Source: CAZDAM01 sp964503595
Lineage (GTDB): Bacteria; Muiribacteriota; UBA6191
NCBI GenBank assembly: GCA_964503595.1
Contig: CAZDAM010000048.1
Span: 1 to 25,812 of the forward strand
Length of the DNA stretch: 25,812 nt
Direction of reading: 5' to 3'
Shown here: positions 1-6,956 of the stretch, piece after piece
How positions within the stretch are numbered: position 1 is the first letter of the stretch
How the letters are laid out: every line of letters begins with the position of its first letter
Position numbers and translations under genes: made by a program
Notes under the pieces: model-generated
What the model saw: only the letters and a program-made list of their open reading frames with translations
Databases searched by the model: none
What the model was told of the DNA's origin: nothing

Positions 1-75
1 GCTGCCATTGTAACGGGTTCAGACTTTCCTGCGCAGGCCTCTGCTGGTGTCAGGAGCGAGTTGGCCGGATTGGAA
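1..75 (-). ncRNA. rnpB: Possible 5' part of RNase P RNA (rnpB), cut by window edge
   Basis: On the minus strand, just after the GspE-like gene, there is AGGAAAGTC (bases 30 to 22) followed by TGAAC, CC and then GGCAGC at the window edge. This order resembles conserved region I of bacterial RNase P RNA (AGGAAAGUC, then YGRRC, CC and later GGCAG). Upstream GC-rich pieces such as TCGC/GCGC and GGCC/GGCC could form the P2/P3 helices, but I cannot fold them convincingly. Only about 75 bases are present, so the rest of the molecule cannot be checked and the 5' end is a guess. A chance match is the alternative. Confidence 0.3.
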
Positions 76-91
76 CAACCGTCATTCCGCA

Positions 92-1813
92 CTAGATTTG
101 CTTCTGCATGATGCCTACCCAGGTCTGAAAGTTCAGGGTGCCCCGGTAGAGTTTTTCCCTTGCGATCGCGGAAGTGGGCACGAGGACTCCGGATTTGACC
201 AGATGCATGGCAAGCTCATTGGAGATGGGATTTTCCATCAGAAGCTTGAGGGTGGGTGGTGTGATGTTGAGGACTTCGTAGATTGGGGTGAAGTCGAGGC
301 AGCCGGTGTTTTCACAGGCTTCACAGCCGCCATTGACCGTGAATATGGGCTTCTTGAGGGTTTCAGGCTTGATGCCGGACTTGGCAATCTCGGCGGGTGG
401 AAGCATCTGGGAGACTCCACACCAGGGGCAGGCCTGAGGAACCAGGCGGATATGGATGATGGAGCGGAAGCGCCCCAGAACAGATCCGATGGACTGGCCA
501 CTTTTTTCCAGCTGGGCCAGAAATGGCAGGACGGGTCCTCCATCCAGGGAGGCAAAAACCGTACGGCGTTCACATTGCTTCAAGAACCAGCCGAGGCGAT
601 CCAGCGGGAGGCCATCCACAGCCACGGTGTCATATCCGGCGGCGACAAGTCCGGCGGAATCCAGAACGGCCAGATCTTCATCCAGGGCAACATGGGTACG
701 TCCCATGGCCTGGGCACTGGGGTGCATTTCCAGGACAAGCTGGGCTTCGGAAGATTTCCTGAGGCGATCGTTTAAAAGGGCGGTGAGCAGGGTTGTGCGG
801 CCACCGTGGGCATTGCCCAGAATCAGAATGCCCTGATCTTCATTGCCGCTCAGAAGGCGGTTTAAGTCATGATCCAGAATCCCAAGGCGGGATGTGGAGA
901 GGGAGCGGCGGTCCAGGCCATAGTTTTCAATGACAACTTCGGTCCCCATCTGGGAAGGAACCAGATAGGCCCCAAAGGCGGCGGTTTCCTCATCGATGGT
1001 GGTTTCAAAATATGCCTGGGTGGGGTAGTGAAGAGCTTCTTCAGGAAGACCTGCCAAGGATTTGATCTGGGTGATGAAGGCCTGCACTCTTGCATGGCTG
1101 AGGCTTCCGAAATAATGCCAGCCACCGGGACGGCGTTCGAGCACCGTGGCTTCTGCCCGATTGAGGGCAATCCTCAGGGCAACGGCCTGCTGGGATCGGG
1201 CAAACAGTTTCAGAATCTGCTCAAGAGAATGTCCGTCCAGGGTGTGCTTGAGGCTGACCTCTTCGCGCTCCTTGATTTCTACGACTTCTTTTTCCTGCTC
1301 CAGAACCAGGCGGTATTCTTCGAAATTGATATCAAAATCGTGGTTTTCCCGGCCCGCGTTCTTGACGGCATCCACGCAGGAGCGATGGGCCATATCCACC
1401 ATGGTCCGGGTGGCGGACTGTACTTCAATGGTGACTTCCAGGGCTTTGTAGAGGAGATCCAGCAGGAAGGAATCGATTGGATCATGCAGGGCAATCACGG
1501 TTTTCTGCTTATCGAGGTAAAGGGGCACAAAGCGGAAGTTGGAGAGAATGGAGAAGGGGATGTTGGCCAGGACTTCCACATCAGGGCGGTAGTTGTTGAG
1601 ATCGACAAACTTGAAGCCATGCTGTTCGGCAAAGGCTAAGGCCAGAGTTTCTTCATTGACCATCTTATGCTCAAGAAGAAGGTCTCCAAGTTTGGTCCGA
1701 TAGCCACGTTCATCCTGCAAATCCTCCTGCTCTTTGAGGAAGGTTTCCAGATCCTTGAGGCTCAAAGCCCCGGATTTGACCAGAATCTCGCCTAATTTCA
1801 TTTTCTCGGCCAT
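92..1813 (-). CDS. GspE/PilB-like type II secretion/type IV pilus ATPase homologue with degenerate nucleotide-binding site
   Basis: The 573-residue protein has the layout of a GspE/PilB/MshE secretion ATPase. An MshEN-like N-terminal domain (about residues 5-125, with LGEILVKSG and KLGDLLLEH repeats) is followed by a charged linker and a C-terminal ATPase-like domain. The zinc tetracysteine motif is intact (C462, C465, C497, C500), followed by the family's IYEVL segment. The catalytic core is degraded: the P-loop reads GNAHGGRTT (333-341) with Arg339 in place of the catalytic lysine, and the usual Asp-box/Walker B GEIRD segment is replaced by DTVAVDG near 395-401. It may therefore be a non-hydrolysing regulator, for example one sensing a nucleotide second messenger through MshEN, rather than a motor; this is inference. 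The start at 1813 has a good ribosome site (GAAGGG) and overlaps the tsaE stop by 16 bases. A second ATG at 1801 would give an ATGA overlap but has a weaker site. Confidence 0.8.
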   Translation of the reverse strand: MAEKMKLGEILVKSGALSLKDLETFLKEQEDLQDERGYRTKLGDLLLEHKMVNEETLALAFAEQHGFKFVDLNNYRPDVEVLANIPFSILSNFRFVPLYLDKQKTVIALHDPIDSFLLDLLYKALEVTIEVQSATRTMVDMAHRSCVDAVKNAGRENHDFDINFEEYRLVLEQEKEVVEIKEREEVSLKHTLDGHSLEQILKLFARSQQAVALRIALNRAEATVLERRPGGWHYFGSLSHARVQAFITQIKSLAGLPEEALHYPTQAYFETTIDEETAAFGAYLVPSQMGTEVVIENYGLDRRSLSTSRLGILDHDLNRLLSGNEDQGILILGNAHGGRTTLLTALLNDRLRKSSEAQLVLEMHPSAQAMGRTHVALDEDLAVLDSAGLVAAGYDTVAVDGLPLDRLGWFLKQCERRTVFASLDGGPVLPFLAQLEKSGQSIGSVLGRFRSIIHIRLVPQACPWCGVSQMLPPAEIAKSGIKPETLKKPIFTVNGGCEACENTGCLDFTPIYEVLNITPPTLKLLMENPISNELAMHLVKSGVLVPTSAIAREKLYRGTLNFQTWVGIMQKQI

Positions 1814-2229
1814 GGCATTCCCTTCGGATCGACAATTTCAAGACGGCGGCCATTGGAAAGGGGGTGAATCGTCACTTTCCAGGACTGCTTCGGGCACACT
1901 TCGGCAAATTTTTCCCACCATTCCACAAGTGCAACGCCGTTTGGATCTTCCATAAGCTCATAAATGCCAAAGTTTTCCAGTTCTTCCACATTTTCGGCCT
2001 GATAGAAGTCCATATGGTAAAGGTTAGGGGTCCCTTGAAAGATGTTCAAGCGTACAAAAGTCGGAGAAGTGACATTTTCAGAAAATCCGAGTCCCTGGGC
2101 AATGCCCCGGCAGAAAGTGGTCTTGCCAGCCCCAAGACCCCCGCTTAAAAGCACGCAGTCTCCACCCTGAAGGCTTTCTCCAAGCTTTTTTCCCAGTTTT
2201 TCCATCAAGGCGGCTGAATCAACAATCAT
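1798..2229 (-). CDS. tsaE: TsaE, tRNA threonylcarbamoyladenosine biosynthesis ATPase
   Basis: TsaE is the small ATPase that works with TsaB and TsaD to make the t6A base modification at position 37 of ANN-decoding tRNAs in the cytoplasm. The 143-residue product has a clear P-loop, GGLGAGKTT (about 30-38), the TSPTFVRLN switch segment, HMDFYQ (family HxDxYR) and VEWWEKF (family VEWPER), all in the normal order and at normal length. The open frame runs 13 codons further upstream, but those codons lie inside polA; the ATG at 2229 overlaps the polA end by only 11 bases and has GGGGAG upstream. It sits between polA and the GspE-like gene and is probably co-translated with both. The other t6A genes are not in this window. 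Confidence 0.93.
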   Translation of the reverse strand: MIVDSAALMEKLGKKLGESLQGGDCVLLSGGLGAGKTTFCRGIAQGLGFSENVTSPTFVRLNIFQGTPNLYHMDFYQAENVEELENFGIYELMEDPNGVALVEWWEKFAEVCPKQSWKVTIHPLSNGRRLEIVDPKGMPWPRK

Positions 2230-4924
2230 AGGCTTTGAGTTCTCCCCAGCTGGGGCCGGTTTCCACATCGCAGACCAGAGGTACGGCCAGTGGATAGATG
2301 TTCTGCATGATGTCGCGGATTTTTAGGACGATTGAAAGCTCGGTGTCAGGAACTTCAAAGATCAGTTCGTCATGAACCTGTAGAAGCATGTGAGCGGGGT
2401 GATCGCTCAGAAGCTGGTTGATCTCAATCATAGAGAGTTTGAGGATTTCCGCAGCACTTCCCTGAATGGATGTATTGATGGCCACCCTGCGGCCTGCATC
2501 CCGGCGGTTTTTGTTCTTGGACTGAATGTCGGCAATCGGTCGCTCGCGACCGCACAGGGTCGTGACGTAGCCGTCTTTTTCCGCCTGTTCGGAAATCTGG
2601 TTCATGAAGGCTTCAATACCGGAATAGACCTTGAAATAGGATTCGATGAACCCCTTGGCCAGGGCAATCTGGATATTGAGCTGACGGGAAAGTCCGAATG
2701 GACTGATGCCGTAGATGATCCCGAAATTGATGGCCTTGGCGGATTCCCTCTCCTGCTTGGTGATTTCTTCGGCACTGCGATCAAAGATCCGGGCAGCGGT
2801 TTCGGTGTGAATGTCCCGTCCGGCTTCAAATGCTTCAATCATGGCCTTGTCTTTGGCCATGTGAGCCATCATGCGCAGTTCAATCTGGGAATAGTCAATC
2901 GAAACCAGGGTGTGTCCGTCCTGGGGTAGAAAGCCCTCACGGATTCGGTTGCCCCAGGCGGTGCGCACCGGAATATTCTGAAGATTGGGATGATTGGAGG
3001 AGAGTCTTCCGGTGGCCACCACAGTCTGATTGAAGGTGGTATGAATCCGGCTTCTGGAATCTGCCGCCTGCTGGAGGGGCAGGGCATAGGTGTTCAGAAG
3101 CTTCTGCATATGCCGGTATTCCAGAATTTCCCCGCAGATGGGCCAGTGGGGAGCAAGCTCTTCTAAAACATCATTGGCGGTGGAATAGCCTGTCTTGGTT
3201 TTCTTGCCATGGGGAATCCCCAGTTTTTCAAACAGGATGGTGGCCAGCTGTTTGGGAGAATTCAGATTGATCTCCTCACCGGCCTTCTCAAGAATGGCTT
3301 GAGTCAGGCGGGAGGACTCCTTTTCCAGTTCCCGGGCCAGACTCTCAAAATGCGTTTTTGAGATGGTGATCCCTCGGGATTCCATGGATTCCAGAATCGG
3401 AATCAGGGGAAGCTCGATGTTTTCCATCAGTTTCTGGATCTGGGGGCGCTTCTTCAGTTCGGGCAGAAAGAGTTCGTAAAGAGCCAGGGTATTGTCCGCA
3501 TCAGATGCTGCGTAGTTGAGTCCCTGCTCGGGAACCAGCATGGAAAAATCCCCGTTCTTGCCAGCGACTTCCTCAAAGGATTCCCGCGGCTCTCCCAACA
3601 TGCCTGTGGCCAGATCCTTCAGCCCGATTTTGCCTTCCGGGTAAAGAAGGTGGGCTGCCAGCATGGTGTCAAAGATGTTTTTGGGAAGAGGCAGGGAGTG
3701 ACCTCTTAAAATCCCCAGATCGTATTTCCAGTTATGGGCAATCCAGAGAATCTCAGGGTTTTCCAGAAGGGGACCCAGGTGAGTCTGAACCTCTTTGAGA
3801 GGGAGATTTTTGGATCCCAGTGCCCGGTGTCCTACCGGGATATAGACAGCTTCATCCCTTTGAAGGCTCAGGGAAATTCCGGCCAGGCGGGCTTCATGGG
3901 TATTCAGGGATGTGGTTTCCGTATCCAAGGCACAGATTCCAGCCTTCTGAATGCGTTCGCAGAGAGTTTTCAGGTCTTCTGCTTTGGTAATCAGGCGATA
4001 GTTTTTTTCAACTTCTCGTGGGGCCGGGGCTTCTGTGGCCCTGGTTTCAGCTGCGCCGATTTCCTTCAGGAAAGAGTGGAATTCAAGCTCGATGAGAAGA
4101 TCCCTGAGATCTTCGGTAGGAGCAAACTGATAGTTGAAATCATCAAGACCAAGATCGATGGGGACATCTTCGCGGATGGTCGCCAGAGTCCGGGAAAGGA
4201 AGGCGTCCTCCCTGCCGGTTTCCACCTTCTCCTTCATTTTTCCCTTGAGATCCTCCACGTGCTCATAAAGACCTTCCAGGGTCTTATAGGAATGAACCAG
4301 CTTGATGGCGGTTTTCTCACCGATTCCCTTGATTCCGGGAATATTGTCCGAAGAATCCCCCATCAGGGCCTTGATCGTGATCAGATCTTCGGGAACCAGA
4401 CCGTCATAGCGATCCGAAAAACCCTTGAGATCGACTATTTCCACGCCTTTTGAGGCTTTGGAAGAGGTGTAGCCAATGTGGATGCGCTCTTCAATCAGCT
4501 GAAAGGCATCCCGATCTCCGGTAACAATCAGGACTTCGGTGTCCTGGCATTCCTGAACAGCCATTTTGGAAAGGGTGCCTAAAATGTCATCCGCTTCAAA
4601 GCCATCAATGGCAAGGGTTTTGGCTCCCAGAGCCCGGGCCAGTCGTGGGGCGATTGGAAGCTGCTCCTTGAGTTCGGGAGGGGTTTCACTGCGGTGGGCC
4701 TTGTATTCCGGATACATTTCTCTTCGGAAGGTATCGCGGGAAGTATCAAAGGCAAAACAGAGACGATCGGGCTCAAAATCCTTCAGAAGCTGGAAAATGG
4801 CCTTGAGGAATCCGTAGAGGGCTGAAGTGGTCATGCCCTTGCTGTTCTTGAGCTGACGGGTTCCGAAGGCGAAATGGGCCTTGAAGAGAATGGCGTTGGA
4901 ATCAACGATTAAAAGACGCGGCAT
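2219..4924 (-). CDS. polA: DNA polymerase I
   Basis: The 901-residue protein is a full three-domain DNA polymerase I, which removes RNA primers and fills gaps during replication and repair. The 5' nuclease domain spans about 1-290 (LLIVDSN, GDRDAFQL, GDSSDNIPG). The 3'-5' proofreading domain spans about 310-490 and keeps its metal ligands: D334/E336, D402 and the YxxxD motif at 471-475, so proofreading should be active. The polymerase domain shows motif A (DYSQIELR, D677), motif B (K730 to Y738, KAINFGIIYG) and motif C (VHDE, 850-853). The start at 4924 (MPRLLIVD) fits the family N-terminus and has AGGAG four bases upstream; the 27 extra upstream codons of the open frame belong to the overlapping cytochrome gene. 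It overlaps that gene by 23 bases and tsaE by 11. Confidence 0.97.
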   Translation of the reverse strand: MPRLLIVDSNAILFKAHFAFGTRQLKNSKGMTTSALYGFLKAIFQLLKDFEPDRLCFAFDTSRDTFRREMYPEYKAHRSETPPELKEQLPIAPRLARALGAKTLAIDGFEADDILGTLSKMAVQECQDTEVLIVTGDRDAFQLIEERIHIGYTSSKASKGVEIVDLKGFSDRYDGLVPEDLITIKALMGDSSDNIPGIKGIGEKTAIKLVHSYKTLEGLYEHVEDLKGKMKEKVETGREDAFLSRTLATIREDVPIDLGLDDFNYQFAPTEDLRDLLIELEFHSFLKEIGAAETRATEAPAPREVEKNYRLITKAEDLKTLCERIQKAGICALDTETTSLNTHEARLAGISLSLQRDEAVYIPVGHRALGSKNLPLKEVQTHLGPLLENPEILWIAHNWKYDLGILRGHSLPLPKNIFDTMLAAHLLYPEGKIGLKDLATGMLGEPRESFEEVAGKNGDFSMLVPEQGLNYAASDADNTLALYELFLPELKKRPQIQKLMENIELPLIPILESMESRGITISKTHFESLARELEKESSRLTQAILEKAGEEINLNSPKQLATILFEKLGIPHGKKTKTGYSTANDVLEELAPHWPICGEILEYRHMQKLLNTYALPLQQAADSRSRIHTTFNQTVVATGRLSSNHPNLQNIPVRTAWGNRIREGFLPQDGHTLVSIDYSQIELRMMAHMAKDKAMIEAFEAGRDIHTETAARIFDRSAEEITKQERESAKAINFGIIYGISPFGLSRQLNIQIALAKGFIESYFKVYSGIEAFMNQISEQAEKDGYVTTLCGRERPIADIQSKNKNRRDAGRRVAINTSIQGSAAEILKLSMIEINQLLSDHPAHMLLQVHDELIFEVPDTELSIVLKIRDIMQNIYPLAVPLVCDVETGPSWGELKAYDC

Positions 4925-5531
4925 GCTGCTCCTGACTGAGACCCTTGAGGTAGGCAGAGATCGCCAGCGAATCATCGCTTCCCAAGGGTAGCGGCTCTCC
5001 GCCAAGGTGTTCAGTCAGGCAGTAGTTCTGCATCTGCTCAAGACTCATCATACGTTCGGCGGAGGGTACATATCTCGGATACCGAGAGTGTACCCCAGAC
5101 AGGTCCTGAGGGCTATGGCAGGAAGCACAGGTTTTTTCTGATTTTCGTCTCAGAGTGGCCGACCCGTAGAAGAGCTGTTGGCCTTTCAGAGCAAAATCGG
5201 GTTCAGGGTCATCTTTGAACCATTTGCGCATGTAGCGTTCCCGGATGGCCTGATAGCGCGGATTCAGAAAGGAATCAGGGTGTTTTTCCTCGGCCAGGGG
5301 TTTGGCCAGAAAGGGAAAGTAATGACCGGAGTCGCGGTAGAGTTCGCCGGCATGATTCAGGGACCTGCGATCCTGGGTGGTGTGGCAGTAAAGGCAGCTG
5401 ACTCCCTCTCTTTGGGAATAAAGGGGAATGGCGTGGCCTGCGGGCACGAAAAGAGCAAGAATCAGAATCAGGGCGCGCATCTTCCTGAGGCTATCGGATG
5501 GGGTCGACAAAACCTTGAGGACTTCAGCCAT
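4902..5531 (-). CDS. Exported c-type cytochrome with two CxxCH haem motifs
   Basis: The 209-residue protein has two haem c attachment motifs, CLYCH (46-50) and CASCH (135-139). A hydrophobic signal peptide around residues 18-34 ends in a plausible AGHA cleavage site, so the mature protein should be periplasmic. The first haem region (CLYCH, then LNHAGELYRDSGHYF) resembles the common N-terminal CxxCH...LNxxGxxFxxxG module of exported cytochromes. The second, with C171 and a final AISAYLKGLS helix, resembles a class I cytochrome c domain. It is probably an electron carrier; partner and pathway are unknown. The ATG at 5531 has AAAAGG upstream; an inner ATG at 5480 would give a more compact signal peptide. 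It is the first gene of a run leading into polA, an unusual pairing with no evident functional link. Confidence 0.8.
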   Translation of the reverse strand: MAEVLKVLSTPSDSLRKMRALILILALFVPAGHAIPLYSQREGVSCLYCHTTQDRRSLNHAGELYRDSGHYFPFLAKPLAEEKHPDSFLNPRYQAIRERYMRKWFKDDPEPDFALKGQQLFYGSATLRRKSEKTCASCHSPQDLSGVHSRYPRYVPSAERMMSLEQMQNYCLTEHLGGEPLPLGSDDSLAISAYLKGLSQEQHAASFNR

Positions 5532-5537
5532 TTTGGG

Positions 5538-5566
5538 TTGCCTTTTAGGATTTTGAACCCTAGAAT
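5538..5566 (+). promoter_or_regulatory. Candidate sigma-70 promoter for the 5593 gene set
   Basis: TTGCCT (5538-5543) and TAGAAT (5561-5566) are separated by 17 bases in the short divergent region between the cytochrome and methyltransferase-like genes. Transcription would begin about 20 bases before the ATG at 5593. The match is by eye only. Confidence 0.4.
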
Positions 5567-5592
5567 GGCGAACTCAATTGCAAAGGATTTTC

Positions 5593-6210
5593 ATGTTTGA
5601 CGCCCGCACTATTGAGTTCTTCCGGAATCGTTTTGAAGGTTCGCTCGGCAAGTTTGACTGGGCTGAACTCTCCGAGCAGGTTCTGTGCTGCTTTCTTGAG
5701 CGTCACCACCGGGAAATTCTTCATGGAGGCGAAGGCTTCTTAAAAGAGTTTCTGGGAGGGCTTCGGGTAAGTCATGAAGAAATCGCTTTAGGCTATCTGC
5801 CCAAAACAGCCCGTCAAAAGTCTCTTGTTGTCGGGGATGAGCTTGGTTTCCTGCGCCGGGTGCACCCCAATGCCCATCAGGCTTGCTATACTGCGGAGAG
5901 TCTGAAGGATGCCCAGGCATCCAGATGTGCTGCTTTCGGGTTCTTTGAGGGTACGGCACCAGAGGCTTCCTACAGCCATATTCTGGTTCTTGAACTCATG
6001 GAACAGTTGCAGCGCACGGGGACGGTTCGCAATCTGGGTTTATGTCTCAAGAAGCTTCTTGAGCTTTGCTCCCCCAAGGGTTCGATTCTGATTGTGGATC
6101 GGCGCCGCGTACAGGACGATTTTGTCTGCCAGTTCGTGTCGTTAGGAGCAGAAATTGAGGATCTTGAGCAGCTTGGTGAAGACGACTTCCGCCTTCTGGT
6201 GCGCCCTTAG
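5593..6210 (+). CDS. Methyltransferase-like protein of unknown function
   Basis: The 205-residue protein is not confidently recognised. Its second half looks like a class I SAM-dependent methyltransferase fold. A first strand and turn, SLVVGDELGFL (77-87), occupies the place of the SAM-binding glycine loop. A strand-helix SHILVLELMEQLQ (128-140) comes next, and then a helix leading to GSILIVDRR (163-171), the usual strand 5 region. The glycine loop is poor (no GxGxG), so catalysis is doubtful and the assignment rests on fold pattern alone. No signal peptide or membrane segment is visible, so it should be cytoplasmic. The start at 5593 has AAAGGA six bases upstream and is preferred over an in-frame ATG at 5578. 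Its 3' end overlaps the next gene by 56 bases, suggesting coupled expression. Confidence 0.7.
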   Translation: MFDARTIEFFRNRFEGSLGKFDWAELSEQVLCCFLERHHREILHGGEGFLKEFLGGLRVSHEEIALGYLPKTARQKSLVVGDELGFLRRVHPNAHQACYTAESLKDAQASRCAAFGFFEGTAPEASYSHILVLELMEQLQRTGTVRNLGLCLKKLLELCSPKGSILIVDRRRVQDDFVCQFVSLGAEIEDLEQLGEDDFRLLVRP

Positions 6211-6901
6211 TCTTTTCAGCGGGGCCGTTTATGGCGAGGATTCCCTCCTGCGCTTCAAACCAAGGGAGCGGGAATCGGTCTACACCTGGTATTCCCAGGC
6301 AGAAACCCTCATGCGCAACGGCACCTTCGAGCGTTTCTTAAAATCCAGTTCCCAGGCCTATGTCAGCATGTCCACCCTCAAGGTTTTGGACAACGATGCC
6401 ATGATTCAAAGAGTCGGGATTTCCGCCGGTTCGATTGTCATGAATGATCAGGTCCGGGCCCATCCGGCCATTGGGACTTTTCTGGAATATATTCAGGAGC
6501 CTACCGGGGCTGTCCCCAAGGCTGTTGGCAATGGCATGCAGTTTTCCGTGAAAAACATGCAGATGATGCTTCCTGAGGAAGCGGTTTCCATTGGCACTAC
6601 CTGGACCCAGACGATTGCGGCGACACCAGGTTTTCCGGTGGAAACCGAAATTCGCTATCAGGTGGTCAATCAGCTGGGAAACCTGATTATCATTCGCTCC
6701 AAGTCTGATCTGGAGCGCCACGAAGTCATGAAGGGCATGTTTTACACCCTCAAGGGCTCGGCCCAGATCATTTTCAATGTTGAAGCAGGCATGATTCTTC
6801 GCAATGAATCCAGCAACTATGTCGAGGTTGCCATTGAGCGGAGTGGGGTGGAACGCTTCACCAAGATGAACCTCAATTCCATTCTTGAGCTTCAGTTTTA
6901 G
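6155..6901 (+). CDS. Secreted protein of unknown function (possibly DUF6263-like)
   Basis: The 248-residue product begins at TTG, with TAGGAG six bases upstream; both lie inside the end of the preceding gene. Starting there gives a good signal peptide: a basic start, a hydrophobic core (AFWCALSLFSGAV) and a cleavage site near VYG/ED at about residue 28. Without it the protein would lack an export signal, which supports the start. The mature part has no membrane segment. A pattern of LPEEAVSIGTTWTQT followed by GSAQIIFNVEAGMI recalls secreted proteins of the DUF6263 type, whose function is unknown; this is a weak resemblance by eye. It is followed 55 bases later by another exported protein gene, so the three genes from 5593 may form an envelope-related set. 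Confidence 0.8.
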   Translation: MRILSSLVKTTSAFWCALSLFSGAVYGEDSLLRFKPRERESVYTWYSQAETLMRNGTFERFLKSSSQAYVSMSTLKVLDNDAMIQRVGISAGSIVMNDQVRAHPAIGTFLEYIQEPTGAVPKAVGNGMQFSVKNMQMMLPEEAVSIGTTWTQTIAATPGFPVETEIRYQVVNQLGNLIIIRSKSDLERHEVMKGMFYTLKGSAQIIFNVEAGMILRNESSNYVEVAIERSGVERFTKMNLNSILELQF

Positions 6902-6912
6902 GCTTTGGAAAA

Positions 6913-6937
6913 GCAACTTTTCCCCCTTCCTTGCGTA
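6913..6937 (+). promoter_or_regulatory. Candidate ECF-type promoter upstream of the Met/Gln-rich exported protein gene
   Basis: GCAAC (6913-6917, within GCAACTTTTC) and CGTA (6934-6937) are 16 bases apart, like the AAC-type -35 and CGTA-type -10 used by many ECF sigma factors. The same GCAACTTTTC plus CGTA arrangement lies before the ECF sigma gene in this window. The transcript would start about 10-15 bases before the ATG at 6957. A TATAAG overlaps the CGTA, but no matching TTGACA-like -35 stands 17 bases upstream of it. Confidence 0.4.
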
Positions 6938-6956
6938 TAAGGATCGTGGAGGCAAT

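Noticed and set aside
47..775. Long plus-strand open frame opposite the GspE-like gene
   Set aside because: It is antisense to a gene with clear domains, and its residues show no protein family pattern.
869..1639. 256-codon plus-strand open frame opposite the GspE-like gene
   Set aside because: It mirrors the coding frame of the real gene; no ribosome site or recognisable motif.
3734..4453. 239-codon plus-strand open frame opposite polA
   Set aside because: Antisense shadow of the polA nuclease domains.
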